This document shows positions 14,254 to 22,781 of a stretch of DNA of 64,000 nt, piece after piece. The number at the start of each line of letters is the position of its first letter. Position 1 is the stretch's first letter. The notes beneath the pieces are model-generated. The model had not been told where the DNA came from and made no database searches. It saw only the letters and a list, made by a program, of their open reading frames with translations. Position numbers and translations under genes: made by a program. Source of the stretch: Staphylococcus saprophyticus subsp. saprophyticus ATCC 15305 = NCTC 7292 (GTDB taxonomy: Bacteria > Bacillota > Bacilli > Staphylococcales > Staphylococcaceae); contig NC_007350.1 of the NCBI RefSeq assembly GCF_000010125.1, positions 1,984,001 to 2,048,000 on the forward strand, read 5' to 3'.

Positions 14254-14892
14254 TTACCATTGTTTCTTGCCATAATGATATTTTTGGAACTCATCACGAG
14301 AAACGGTATCTAATGCTTTCTCCAGTTGCCATGCATAGCCTCTAGGAGTCGTTTGTTCGTTGTACTTGTTGCCATCACCTAAATTTATTTCATGGTCTAG
14401 CATTTGGCCTTTATACTGGTTGTGAATGTTACCAGGATTATTTTTCTCTTGCTTAACATAACGTTCACGAGATATACGACGACCAGCCTCATTTTTATTC
14501 TCAATCATTTTACGATACACTTTTACAACATCTTGCAGTTTATCCTGCATCTCTTTCGCTAGTTTTTGATGTTCATCCTTAAATCCTGTCATTTCTTTGT
14601 TGTATGCCTTGTAGAACTGGTCAAATTCTTCTTCAGTTACTTTATAATCTGATGAATTAAGTTGTTCGTCGACTTCGATTAGTTCTTGTTCTAAATCTGA
14701 TTGTAGACTTTTTAATTTTGTTGCTTCTGCAAATTCATCATTATTTTGATAATGTGTAATTTTACTATTAAGCTGTTTAATACGATTTGTTAGCTGATGG
14801 TATTTCTGTTTAATCTCTTTTGCCTTAACACCCTTATCATAGATTTGATTATCAAAGATATTGATTGTATTATCTTGTACTGTTTTTACCAT
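14254..14892 (-). CDS. island coiled-coil protein
   Basis: A 212-residue protein dominated by charged helices (residues about 20-90, KAKEIKQKYHQLTNRIKQLNSKITHY... and ATKLKSLQSDLEQELIEVDEQL), predicted coiled coil. The C-terminal 60 residues are ordered differently (NNPGNIHNQYKGQMLDHEINLGDGNKYNEQTTPRGYAWQLEKALDTVSRDEFQKYHYGKKQW). It overlaps the upstream 63-residue gene by 23 bases. Unknown function; it may have a structural or DNA-bridging role. Confidence 0.65.
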   Translation of the reverse strand: MVKTVQDNTINIFDNQIYDKGVKAKEIKQKYHQLTNRIKQLNSKITHYQNNDEFAEATKLKSLQSDLEQELIEVDEQLNSSDYKVTEEEFDQFYKAYNKEMTGFKDEHQKLAKEMQDKLQDVVKVYRKMIENKNEAGRRISRERYVKQEKNNPGNIHNQYKGQMLDHEINLGDGNKYNEQTTPRGYAWQLEKALDTVSRDEFQKYHYGKKQW

Positions 14893-15061
14893 AATTAAAT
14901 GCCTTCTTTCGTTTTTGATTTATTATTCGCTTTATTGCACTAAAATCTTTCTTATTTCTAGCATATTGCCTTACCAGTGAATCAATATACCTAACAGATA
15001 CATTGTTCACATGGGTAGGTAAACGAGCTAGAATCTGATGTGCTATCCGTTTGTGATTCAT
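14870..15061 (-). CDS. small basic island protein
   Basis: A 63-residue, strongly basic helical protein (MNHKRIAHQILARLPTHVNNVSVRYIDSLVRQYARNKKDFSAIKRIINQKRKKAFNYG...). AAGGGAGTG lies before ATG. Composition suggests nucleic-acid binding. Part of the four-gene leftward set. Not recognised. Confidence 0.6.
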   Translation of the reverse strand: MNHKRIAHQILARLPTHVNNVSVRYIDSLVRQYARNKKDFSAIKRIINQKRKKAFNYGKNSTR

Positions 15062-15073
15062 GGAAACACTCCC

Positions 15074-15538
15074 TTAACTTATTTTCTGTGTATTACCTTT
15101 AATATGGTGTGTCGGCATAACATAGTGACTATTTCTATCAATTTCTAACATACGTTTACCATCTCTGTATTTCTGCCAATATTTAGCATCTGCAGTGAGT
15201 TTATTAATTTCATCTAGTAAATAATTAATCGCTAAATGATCACCACGTAAATATATTGTCATATGCCCTACACTGTTATAGTTGAGTTTCAAATTATACC
15301 CTCTTAACCACAAGAAAATTGATTCAGTATTTAACCTTGATTGCAGCGTTGCCTGTCCTAAACTCGACAAACACCAATCACATGTTATAAAGTCTATTTC
15401 TAAATAGTGATACTTGCCCTGTGTTTTATAGATGTGACAAATAGGTTTATTAGCAATTTCTAAATTCTTAATATCGTTAATATTGAGTTTCTTATTATTT
15501 AATTTGAATGGATCAGTTGGTATTGAATGCATTAACAC
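15074..15538 (-). CDS. island protein of unknown function
   Basis: A 154-residue soluble protein (DPFKLNNKKLNINDIKNLEIANKPICHIYKTQGKYHYLEIDFITCDWCLSSLGQATLQSRLNTESIFLWLRGYNLKLN...). AGGAGGA lies 11 bases before GTG at 15538; ATG at 15532 is the alternative. It is the first gene after the replication origin, reading away from it. Not recognised. Confidence 0.6.
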   Translation of the reverse strand: MLMHSIPTDPFKLNNKKLNINDIKNLEIANKPICHIYKTQGKYHYLEIDFITCDWCLSSLGQATLQSRLNTESIFLWLRGYNLKLNYNSVGHMTIYLRGDHLAINYLLDEINKLTADAKYWQKYRDGKRMLEIDRNSHYVMPTHHIKGNTQKIS

Positions 15539-16078
15539 AGTTTATGAGTCCTCCTATTTTGAAATATGTTTAATAAGTTAATTCTATAATCACACGATTT
15601 ACATTATTTTTAGTTACTACTGTTTTATATCTATTGCCACTGTTATATAGGTATCTCATTTTCTTAATCTCCTTTTTGTCCGTTACTTAACTTAGTTCGT
15701 GCACAAAAACACCACTTCGTGCACAACATGCACAGTTCATGCTCACCTCTAAACCTTACTCTCACAAGGGATAAAGTACTTTACTGTGCACGAGTGCACC
15801 AAATTTCTGAAAAAACTTCTTATATATTAATGCCCTACTTCTTATAGTTATTTGTATATTAACTTCTTTAAAATTGAAAATTCATGCACAGTTAGGGCTA
15901 TAAACCCTGTATTACCAACGGTTTGAAGGTGAGCACGAGTTAAAATATTTCATGCACAGTAACTTTTGTAATTGTGATTAAATGTCTTATAAACGCTGTT
16001 ATATCAATGCATTTCAGCTGTGCACGAATTTTTGTTTGTTTTTGCTATTTCATGCACAGTTTCATGCACACACCTCAT
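15539..16078. other. replication origin of the island (iterons flanking AT-rich DNA)
   Basis: About 540 bases directly downstream of the replicase gene. Copies of TTCRTGCACAG lie at 15696-15705, 15716-15725, 15881-15891, 15949-15959, 16049-16059 and 16061-16070 (some lack the last base). Opposite-strand or degenerate copies lie at about 15728-15735, 15736-15745, 15784-15794, 15930-15940 and 16018-16028. Two groups flank an AT-rich tract (15800-15880). This is the layout of SaPI origins, where the island's Rep helicase binds iterons on both sides of a melting region. Confidence 0.85.
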
Positions 16079-18421
16079 TTACACTACTTTTAAAATTGTG
16101 TTCACATAGGAAATTTTTTGTTCTCCGTGTGGTAAAAGTGTAGGTTCGAAATGACCCACCTTTGCTTGTAAATCATTAACTGAATAATATCTAGGTCTTT
16201 CAACCTTCCAAGATTTATCAAGATAACGTTCAAAACTTTTACAGAATTTCCTTTCAGAAAGTGCTCTATAGCCACCACGTTCACAGAAAACTTTGTATCT
16301 AAAATAAACAACTGCTTTAGGTACTTTATCAATTTTCCATTTATCAAACTCTGTGACTTTAAAATCATATACTGGATCATTGTCTTGAATATATTCTTCT
16401 AACAATTTAGCTGATGCTCTAGGAACAATAAACTTATTGAAATTTAAATTTATAGCTTTATGAAGTACATATTCGAGTACCTTTTTATCGGTAAGATATT
16501 TTTCTTTGATATTTGGGTTTTCTTTTGCACCGTTAAAATCTGCATTAAACGGTACTATTAAAAGTCGTCTGTTTGTTCCACCTGTTTTATTTTTAAATCT
16601 AGGCATGCCATTAGTTGACTGAATCACAGTAGTTCTGAAAACAGTTCGATATGGCTGTTTATTCTTTATATTTACAAGCACTGGATCACCTGTAATAACA
16701 CTGTTGAAATTTGAGCTATCTTCAATATTCACACCTACTGGTACATCATCACCAATGACAAGTGTTTTACCTTCTAGCACGCCTAATTTAAACTCTTGGT
16801 CAAACTCATTAACTTTAAGGCTTGCAACATTATCAAAGCCAATTAAGTTAGTAAGCAGCGTTTGGTAGCTACCTTTAGCATTATTTCCATCACCAACTAG
16901 GAATATCGCTTTTTTACGTGTATAATTTCCATTTAATGAATCATTAATAACTTGCCATAATAATGTGAATACTTCTCTATCACCACATGCCACTTCTTCT
17001 AACCAGTTATCAAAACTCCAACCATTAATTACTGGTGTTTTAGGATTGTCAATATAATTAGTTGAAATCTTAGTAGTAAATATATACTTCGGCGTAAAAG
17101 ATTCTAATTTCATACTTTTTCTGTTAAATACACCATTATTGACTGGTATTAAATGTGGTTCATTAGTTTTGTCTACCACGTCTACCATATTAGTTAAATG
17201 ATAGATGACTTCTAATGCTTTTTTCTCATTGTGTCTAGGTTCTAACCAAGAAATAATACGTTTAATAATCGCAGTATTTTGTGTATAAATACCTTTATCA
17301 CTTTGATACATTGCTAACTTTGTGTTTTCTTCCATATCAAATATCACAAATTTTATTACATCATTAAGTAATACGGCGCATCTGTTTGAGCTAATCGTTT
17401 GTGGTGGTCTGCCTGATGCTTCACCATTTTCTTTCGCCTTCTCAAATTCTGCCTTCATAAACGCCAATTCTTCTTTGCGAATTAGTGATATTGTATATCT
17501 AAGCGATTGCCCTGTTCCTCTCGAATTAGGCTCATAAATTGTTTCTTGATTAGCTATAGCTGTATCTAGTTCATTATTACCCCAAGTTGAATTTCCACGC
17601 TTTTCATCCCATTTATCAGTAAGATTATTGTAAGTTAAAAAGATACTTTCCATTTGCGATTTATCTCTACCAGTATAAAATGCCAATACTCTTAACAAGC
17701 TTTGCACAGCTTCACTAGGGCTATCAAAAATACCTTCATACTCACCAGCAAGCAATTTTTTATATTTACTTTTTTTAGTCATCATTCTTACAATTTCATC
17801 ATCTGTAAAAATACTGCTACCAGTTTTAGCAATTCTTATATTTTGCTTTTTAGGTTCTGCTTTAAAGAATCGTTCTACTAAATTATCAATCACGCCTTGA
17901 TCGTCGCTAATTTCTGAACCTCCGATAGTGTAACCAGTAAATGTCATAAATCTACTAGTATGATACAGCTCTATATCTAAATCAGTACGCTTACTTTTCC
18001 TGTTTTCTGGTAATGTACCTTTGAAAAAGCAATGTAAACCTGTACCACTTGGACTTAATTCACAGTATGTGAGTTCTGTCATTTCAAGTCCTAATTCTGT
18101 TTGTAATTGATGTGTTTCAGCATCTACAGCGTTATCTATATCAAGACAAATATGTTTACTTTCTTTGCTTAATATAAAACCTATACCATCGTAACCATTA
18201 CTACTATCATAAAGTGAATAAACATCTTGAAAGTTACTCCAAGTATCTTTATTCGTTGAGCTAGCTTTTACACCATTTACTTGATAAGGTACTTTTTTGT
18301 ATTCTTGACGGCTTTCGTTCCATTCAGCACGCCACAGCACCCATTGATTCAATTGTTTAAGTTCATTCGGTATTTCCAATTCATTCACATCTATTATTGA
18401 ATCTTTGGTTTTTATAGCCAT
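16079..18421 (-). CDS. island replicase: primase-polymerase-like domain plus D5/SF3 helicase
   Basis: A 780-residue replication initiator, starting at ATG 18421 after GAGGGGG; a longer reading from 18484 lacks this signal. The N-terminal 200 residues form a primase-polymerase-like domain (GIGFILSKESKHICLDIDNAVD with the acidic pair, ELSPSGTGLHCFFKG, MTFTGYTIGG). The C-terminal half is a superfamily-3 helicase: Walker A-like GDGNNAKGS, Walker B KTLVIGDD, sensor segment TVIQSTNGMPRFKNKTGGTNRRLLIVPF. SaPIs usually have separate pri and rep genes; here both activities appear fused. It should bind the iterons directly downstream and unwind them. Confidence 0.88.
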   Translation of the reverse strand: MAIKTKDSIIDVNELEIPNELKQLNQWVLWRAEWNESRQEYKKVPYQVNGVKASSTNKDTWSNFQDVYSLYDSSNGYDGIGFILSKESKHICLDIDNAVDAETHQLQTELGLEMTELTYCELSPSGTGLHCFFKGTLPENRKSKRTDLDIELYHTSRFMTFTGYTIGGSEISDDQGVIDNLVERFFKAEPKKQNIRIAKTGSSIFTDDEIVRMMTKKSKYKKLLAGEYEGIFDSPSEAVQSLLRVLAFYTGRDKSQMESIFLTYNNLTDKWDEKRGNSTWGNNELDTAIANQETIYEPNSRGTGQSLRYTISLIRKEELAFMKAEFEKAKENGEASGRPPQTISSNRCAVLLNDVIKFVIFDMEENTKLAMYQSDKGIYTQNTAIIKRIISWLEPRHNEKKALEVIYHLTNMVDVVDKTNEPHLIPVNNGVFNRKSMKLESFTPKYIFTTKISTNYIDNPKTPVINGWSFDNWLEEVACGDREVFTLLWQVINDSLNGNYTRKKAIFLVGDGNNAKGSYQTLLTNLIGFDNVASLKVNEFDQEFKLGVLEGKTLVIGDDVPVGVNIEDSSNFNSVITGDPVLVNIKNKQPYRTVFRTTVIQSTNGMPRFKNKTGGTNRRLLIVPFNADFNGAKENPNIKEKYLTDKKVLEYVLHKAINLNFNKFIVPRASAKLLEEYIQDNDPVYDFKVTEFDKWKIDKVPKAVVYFRYKVFCERGGYRALSERKFCKSFERYLDKSWKVERPRYYSVNDLQAKVGHFEPTLLPHGEQKISYVNTILKVV

Positions 18422-18507
18422 CAAATCCCCCTCTTGTTGTTTTTGTAGATACATAACGTAATTTTTGCTATAATTGAAATACATAAAGTTTCTTTAACAT
18501 TCATTTC

Positions 18508-18816
18508 TTACGCGTTATCTTCGCTTTGGTCGGCAGTAGATAATGCGTTTTTTTCTTGCTTAATATCAGCTTGAATATCATCATACATGTTCTCAATATC
18601 TGTTCTAATAGCTTGTAACGTACTTGAAACAATATAATTTTGCTTAATGTTGTTATTAATAGCTTGGTGATATATAGGCTGATTCTTCTTGACTGCATAC
18701 TCTCGTTCATCTTCTAATTCTGATGTTTCCATTCCAAGGTAATCGATCAACGATTGAACCTTATTTCTCAAATCTGCGAACTCAACACTTTCTTGTACTT
18801 TTTCTGTGTATAACAT
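18508..18816 (-). CDS. island protein of unknown function
   Basis: A 102-residue acidic, helical protein (MLYTEKVQESVEFADLRNKVQSLIDYLGMETSELEDEREYAVKKNQ...) with probable coiled-coil segments. Its ATG overlaps the stop of the upstream 63-residue gene by one base, so they are co-translated. It belongs to the early leftward operon. Not recognised. Confidence 0.65.
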   Translation of the reverse strand: MLYTEKVQESVEFADLRNKVQSLIDYLGMETSELEDEREYAVKKNQPIYHQAINNNIKQNYIVSSTLQAIRTDIENMYDDIQADIKQEKNALSTADQSEDNA

Positions 18817-19007
18817 TATTCTGTTTCCTCCATTACGTTTTTATATTTACGTCTGATTCTTCTTTCTTCCAAACTGTTTTTCACTACTATTGATATAAGT
18901 GCTAGTGGCGTATATAATGCCAAAGCATTGAATATATCTTCCGTATAGAAACCTACTGCTGTTGAAGTTGTGGCACTTGCGATAATTAATGCAATAAATG
19001 TTTTCAT
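18816..19007 (-). CDS. small island membrane protein
   Basis: A 63-residue protein with two hydrophobic stretches (FIALIIASATTSTAVGFY, about residues 3-20; IFNALALYTPLALISIVV, about 25-42) and a basic tail (EERRIRRKYKNVMEE). AGGAGGATAG precedes ATG. Small membrane proteins in this operon position are common in staphylococcal islands and prophages. Function unknown. Confidence 0.6.
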   Translation of the reverse strand: MKTFIALIIASATTSTAVGFYTEDIFNALALYTPLALISIVVKNSLEERRIRRKYKNVMEETE

Positions 19008-19016
19008 TCTATCCTC

Positions 19017-19277
19017 CTAGGAATTATATATTTCGTTAAAATTTTTCTTAATATATTCTTTCATTGGTTCTGCTAAAAACTTATAATGATCTGCTTGTGA
19101 TTTAGGTTCATGGACATACTTTTCAATGTCCTTTTTAAACCTTGGATTAAGCAAAAGTTTTTTCATAACTGAATTCCTTGATAATTGCATGTGTGACTGT
19201 AAATCTTTGAATGACCACACAAGTTTAGGTTCATTGATAATTACAATATCTTCATTTTCTTGTAGTTGTTCTTGCAT
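19017..19277 (-). CDS. DUF771-like island DNA-binding protein
   Basis: An 86-residue protein from ATG 19277 (GGGGAGG eight bases upstream; a GTG at 19286 is possible). The pattern WSFKDLQSHMQLSRNSVMKKLLLNPRFKKDIEKYV...YKFLAEPMKEYIKKNFNEIY follows the DUF771/excisionase-like family of staphylococcal phages and islands (winged helix with K-x-x-LLx-PRFKK). It may act as excisionase or early regulator. The family's role is not firmly established. Confidence 0.6.
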   Translation of the reverse strand: MQEQLQENEDIVIINEPKLVWSFKDLQSHMQLSRNSVMKKLLLNPRFKKDIEKYVHEPKSQADHYKFLAEPMKEYIKKNFNEIYNS

Positions 19278-19294
19278 CTTTTTCACCTCCCCTA

Positions 19295-19918
19295 TTAAGC
19301 AGTTGCTTGTGTATTTAAATACTTATTGTAGATAGTTTTACTGACTGAAATATCTAAACCGAATTTGTTAATAGAAGTCATTAAATCGACTGTATCATCT
19401 AAAATTTGTTGACGAATAATTAACATATCCTCACTCATTTGTTCTTTTTTTAAGGCTTTATCATAACCAAACAATGTTGAAACACATTTATTAACTACAG
19501 TTTGACATTTAATATAACTAATCTTATTGGGATTAGATAAACCTTTTTGCAAAACATCCATAGCTTTTCGTTGATGTTGCTTATCCATTAAATGAAATAC
19601 TTCATGTTGCTTTAATCCGATTGATTGTCTTAACTCTTTGATAACTTGCTTAACCCATTTTTTAAATTCTTGAGCTTCATTACGTCTACTATTCCAAATA
19701 GCTTCGTAAATACCTACTTCTGAAATAATTATAGCTTTTTGCTTACCTTTAAGGGTGTCCACATTATGGACGGCCTTTTCTGACACATCTAATAATCTAG
19801 TCATATGTGGTGTGTGTGAATACCCTAATGCTTTTGCAACATCACCTGCTATTGCCCAATACTCATTATCTTTTTCTATGAATCTAATTTGCTTACCATC
19901 AAAAAACTCCTTAATCAT
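19295..19918 (-). CDS. Bro-N antirepressor
   Basis: A 207-residue protein with a Bro-N domain at residues 1-100: WAIAGDVAKALGYSHTPHMTRLLDVSEKAV, then IISEVGIYEAIWNSRRNEAQEFKKWV. The second half is a helical C-terminal domain (LKQHEVFHLMDKQHQRKAMDVLQKGL...). Phage antirepressors of this type inactivate or displace a repressor. It is translated with the small HTH gene (ATGA overlap), divergent to the Stl-like repressor, which suggests a derepression circuit controlling the island. Confidence 0.85.
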   Translation of the reverse strand: MIKEFFDGKQIRFIEKDNEYWAIAGDVAKALGYSHTPHMTRLLDVSEKAVHNVDTLKGKQKAIIISEVGIYEAIWNSRRNEAQEFKKWVKQVIKELRQSIGLKQHEVFHLMDKQHQRKAMDVLQKGLSNPNKISYIKCQTVVNKCVSTLFGYDKALKKEQMSEDMLIIRQQILDDTVDLMTSINKFGLDISVSKTIYNKYLNTQATA

Positions 19919-20136
19919 CTAACTTCCTCCTTAATACTGATATTGGAAATTTGATCTATTTCAACATTAAGTGCTTTAGCAATTTTCATTACTAGCATTA
20001 TTGATGGCTTTTTTTTATGATTTAAAATCTCTAACAAATACGAATAATTAACTGGTGTTTCTTTTGCTAGTTCTTTAATACTCATATTGTTATTAACTAG
20101 TAACTGTTTAATTTTAAAAGTGTTAATATCTTTCAT
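19915..20136 (-). CDS. Cro/Str-like helix-turn-helix regulator
   Basis: A 73-residue XRE-family protein: helix-turn-helix at residues about 18-45 (SIKELAKETPVNYSYLLEILNHKKKPSIMLVMKIAKAL). GAGGGGGG lies before ATG. First gene of the leftward operon and divergent from the large repressor gene, the position of Str in SaPIs. It probably binds the shared operator region and represses the repressor promoter. Confidence 0.8.
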   Translation of the reverse strand: MKDINTFKIKQLLVNNNMSIKELAKETPVNYSYLLEILNHKKKPSIMLVMKIAKALNVEIDQISNISIKEEVR

Positions 20137-20178
20137 AAGTAACCCCCCTCTTTTTTAATTCAATTTTTGCTAATGTCA

Positions 20179-20261
20179 AAACTTGAATATACCCTTATTA
20201 TAATCGCTTATTTTAAAATTGCAAGTATTAATCTTGAAAAACTTGAAAATAAATGTAAAAT
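20179..20261. promoter_or_regulatory. divergent promoters and operators of the stl/str-like switch
   Basis: Leftward promoter: -35 TTGCAA (20224-20219), 16-bp spacer, -10 TATAAT (20202-20197). Rightward promoter: -35 TTGAAA (20234-20239), 16-bp spacer, -10 TAAAAT (20256-20261). AAACTTGAA occurs at 20179-20187, and ACTTGAAAA with a neighbouring CTTGAAAA at 20233-20248. These repeats overlap or flank both promoters and are candidate repressor sites. Confidence 0.6.
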
Positions 20262-20297
20262 GATAACTGTATTAATTATTATTAAAGGAGTGAAACC

Positions 20298-21122
20298 ATG
20301 TCATTGAACAGTTTGTTAAAAGAACAAAGGAAAGAAAAAGGGTTTACAATGAAAGAATTAGCAAATAAATCGGGTATATCGGAATCATATATTTCAAAAA
20401 TTGAAAATAATTCTGTCAGTTTACCTAAAAAAGAAAGGCTGTTATCTTTAGCATATTCATTAGATCCAGAAAATAAAGAAAACCTTTATTCAAGATTTCT
20501 AACTTTAGCCTCATATAATTTAGAGAATGCTGAAAAAGAATTTAATCAATTTGCTAATATGAAACAGGCAAATTTAGATAAAGGTTTACCTAATAAAAAA
20601 TTCACAGATAATTTTGTTAGAATTGACAAAAAAAATTCTAAAATTAATTCTGTTGAATACCCATACTTTGATTTGGAATGGCTATTAAATCAAGAACGAT
20701 TTGAACTATTTTTAGGAAGAACTGACGTTAATATACTCTTAGATAACAACGAAACAGAAAAAGAACTTCTTATTTTAAAAGATCATGAGCGTGATAGATT
20801 GAGAAATATAATAAATATATTTAAAGAAGGCTTATTAAACGAAAGAACTAAAATATCTAGAGAAAAAGATGAAAACGTCCTTATTTCGCACTCACATGAA
20901 TATACATTGATATTCGATTTGTTAAACAAGAATATTGACGATAGAAATAGTTTGATAAGTCAATTAGGTATGATTAACCAAAATAGAGACGTTTTCTATG
21001 AAGATAATTACTATTCAGCAATTAACCAAGCAGTAGAACAACAAGACGCTTTAAAATTACAACGTCTAGTAAGAATGACTACAATAAATGAATTGAAACA
21101 ATACTTGTCAGAACAAAATTGA
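20298..21122 (+). CDS. Stl-like master repressor of the island
   Basis: A 274-residue repressor. The N-terminal XRE helix-turn-helix spans residues about 8-62 (LKEQRKEKGFTMKELANKSGISESYISKIENNSVSLPKKERL). The remainder is an all-helical effector or interaction domain without recognised catalytic motifs (no LexA-type Ser-Lys protease signature), as in Stl repressors, which are released by binding a helper-phage protein. AAAGGAGTG precedes ATG. It is followed 9 bases later by integrase on the same strand and faces the Cro-like gene. Confidence 0.82.
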   Translation: MSLNSLLKEQRKEKGFTMKELANKSGISESYISKIENNSVSLPKKERLLSLAYSLDPENKENLYSRFLTLASYNLENAEKEFNQFANMKQANLDKGLPNKKFTDNFVRIDKKNSKINSVEYPYFDLEWLLNQERFELFLGRTDVNILLDNNETEKELLILKDHERDRLRNIINIFKEGLLNERTKISREKDENVLISHSHEYTLIFDLLNKNIDDRNSLISQLGMINQNRDVFYEDNYYSAINQAVEQQDALKLQRLVRMTTINELKQYLSEQN

Positions 21123-21131
21123 GGTGATTAA

Positions 21132-22181
21132 GTGGCATACATTGAAAAGCGAGGTAAAACATGGAGATATTCAATCTCATATGTAGATGATGAAGGCAAC
21201 CGTAAAAAGGTTCAAAAAGGTGGTTATCGTACTAAACAAGAAGCTAAACGAATTGCAGAAGATTTAGAGTATAAAATGAGAAATGGTTATGCTGTAAGTA
21301 ATGATATAACATTTGCAGATTATTTTTATCAATGGTATGAAGTTAATAAACTACCACACGTATCAGAATCAACTAAAAGACATTATGAATCTGCATACAA
21401 GCATATTAAAGACCATTTTAGACACAAGTTATTAAAAGATATTAAACGTACTGAATACCAAAAGTTTCTCAATGAGTACGGTTTAACGCATAGTTATGAA
21501 ACGATTAGAAAGTTAAATAGTTATATACGTAATGCATTCGATGATGCTATACATGAAGGTTATGTTATTAAAAACCCTACATACAAAGCAGAATTACACG
21601 CATCTGTTCCAGCCAAAACAGAAGAAATGAAGTTTATTAATGAATCAGAATTCAAAAAACTTAAACATTATTTTGAACAAAAAAATACCACCTCATCACT
21701 TGTGCTATTAGTAGCACTTACAACAGGTGGTAGATTTTCAGAAATTGCTAAATTGAAACGTGAAGATCTGGATATTAAAAATAATAAAATTCATTTAAGA
21801 GGTACCAAAACCGAAACATCAGACAGAATAATAAGTATTGATACAGTAACTATGAAACGTATTCAATCATTTATTGATTCACGACCTACTAATATCAGTG
21901 GTTACATCTTTACTGTTGATGGTAAAACAATAACAAATGCTGCTGTAAACAAAGTACTGAGAAAAGCATGTGCTAATCTAAATATAAAAGAGATAACTAT
22001 TCACTCGCTAAGACACAGTTTCTGTTCTATACTCATACATCATGGCTTTTCAATACTATATATATCAAAACATTTAGGACATTCCAACCCAGCCACGACA
22101 CAATCCATTTACTCCCACCTACTTCAAGAAACTTACGAGCGTGAAGATGAAAAAGCAATGAAATTATTAGAAACTATTTAA
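21132..22181 (+). CDS. int: tyrosine site-specific integrase of the island
   Basis: A 349-residue tyrosine recombinase. The N-terminal AP2-like arm-binding domain (IEKRGKTWRYSISYVDDEGNRKKVQKGGYRTKQEA) is followed by the core-binding SAM-like domain (about 60-160) and the catalytic domain with Arg201 (TTGGRFSEI), Lys226, His291-Arg294 (HSLRH), His317 (GHSN) and nucleophile Tyr327 (SIYSHL). GAGGTGAT lies before the GTG start at 21132. It is next to attR, as expected, and acts on the tRNA-Arg 3' end. Confidence 0.96.
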   Translation: MAYIEKRGKTWRYSISYVDDEGNRKKVQKGGYRTKQEAKRIAEDLEYKMRNGYAVSNDITFADYFYQWYEVNKLPHVSESTKRHYESAYKHIKDHFRHKLLKDIKRTEYQKFLNEYGLTHSYETIRKLNSYIRNAFDDAIHEGYVIKNPTYKAELHASVPAKTEEMKFINESEFKKLKHYFEQKNTTSSLVLLVALTTGGRFSEIAKLKREDLDIKNNKIHLRGTKTETSDRIISIDTVTMKRIQSFIDSRPTNISGYIFTVDGKTITNAAVNKVLRKACANLNIKEITIHSLRHSFCSILIHHGFSILYISKHLGHSNPATTQSIYSHLLQETYEREDEKAMKLLETI

Positions 22182-22214
22182 GCCACTTAATTATAAATAT
22201 TAGGTGGTTTTTTT
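22182..22214 (+). terminator. terminator of the stl-int transcript
   Basis: Stem CCACTTAAT / ATTAGGTGG (one G-T pair) with a 7-base loop and a run of seven T residues directly after the integrase stop codon. Confidence 0.8.
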
Positions 22215-22300
22215 ACTATAATTTATTTTCCAGTCCCCAAATAGTCCCCACAACGAAAAACAAAAGCTTATATAACAACGTTTAATAACTTTATAATATG

Positions 22301-22322
22301 CCCTTCGAGGGGACTAATAAGT
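22301..22322. repeat. attR of the island
   Basis: CCCTTCGAGGGGACTAATAA followed by GT; one base differs from attL at 5267. The remainder of a tRNA gene is not present, so this is the chromosomal right junction. Confidence 0.9.
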
Positions 22323-22781
22323 AATAAAAGTATACTTTTCAAATTAAAAAGGGAAGATAACCAATATAAAGCGCACACGAGTTCAATCTCATGTATTTTA
22401 TATTCCTACTTAAGTCATCCCCTACTTGTACAATCAATCAGACCGAGACATCAAAAATGATTCTCGATCTGATTTTTTCATTTTTTAAAATTCTATTAAT
22501 AAAAAATGGATTACACTGAGAAATGTAATTTTCCACACTGATTATGATATTAAGTACCAAATTATCTTAATTATTAAAAATACATCCTTATCTAAATGAG
22601 ATACTTAAAAATCAATTCTTAATATATACACAAAATTCACGCTTTTTACATTGAGCAATATATAAACATAAAGATAATTAATAATACAAAATTCATTTTA
22701 AATTTACAATCATTTGATACACTTGTAAAAATTAGATTATTTTACAAAGTGGAAATGAGACATTAGTAGACAAGCAAATTA
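22323..22781. other. intergenic region right of the island
   Basis: About 460 bases. A tRNA T-arm-like sequence (GAGTTCAATCTC, 22379-22390) is seen without an acceptor partner, possibly debris of earlier insertions. A rightward terminator lies at 22437-22478. From about 22752 an additional frame reads ETLVDKQISDAQWREYQAHQNQQKIEK and appears to be the displaced 5' part of the next gene. Confidence 0.5.
22437..22478 (+). terminator. rho-independent terminator right of the island
   Basis: 12-base arms ATCAGACCGAGA / TCTCGATCTGAT (one mismatch) with a T-run. In the chromosome without the island this would lie about 120 bases after tRNA-Arg and is probably the tRNA transcript's terminator. Confidence 0.65.

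Larger units (their letters stand above)
5267..22322. mobile_element. PICI/SaPI-like resistance island integrated at tRNA-Arg
   Basis: A 17-kb element between two copies of a 22-bp sequence. From the right end it has tyrosine integrase and Stl-like repressor on +, then divergent Cro-like, antirepressor, DUF771-like, replicase, iteron origin, several unknown genes and a P27-family terminase small subunit on -. That order (int, stl / str ... rep, ori ... terS) and the absence of head, tail and lysis genes mark a phage satellite of the PICI class. Cargo at the left end: fosB, a broken GNAT gene, a streptomycin adenylyltransferase-like gene and a lipoprotein gene. I recall that S. saprophyticus carries an island with fosfomycin and streptomycin resistance genes; whether this is the same island cannot be decided here. 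Confidence 0.88.

Noticed and set aside
22379-22390. Second tRNA gene right of the island
   Set aside because: Only a T-arm-like motif is seen; no acceptor, D or anticodon stem can be formed around it.
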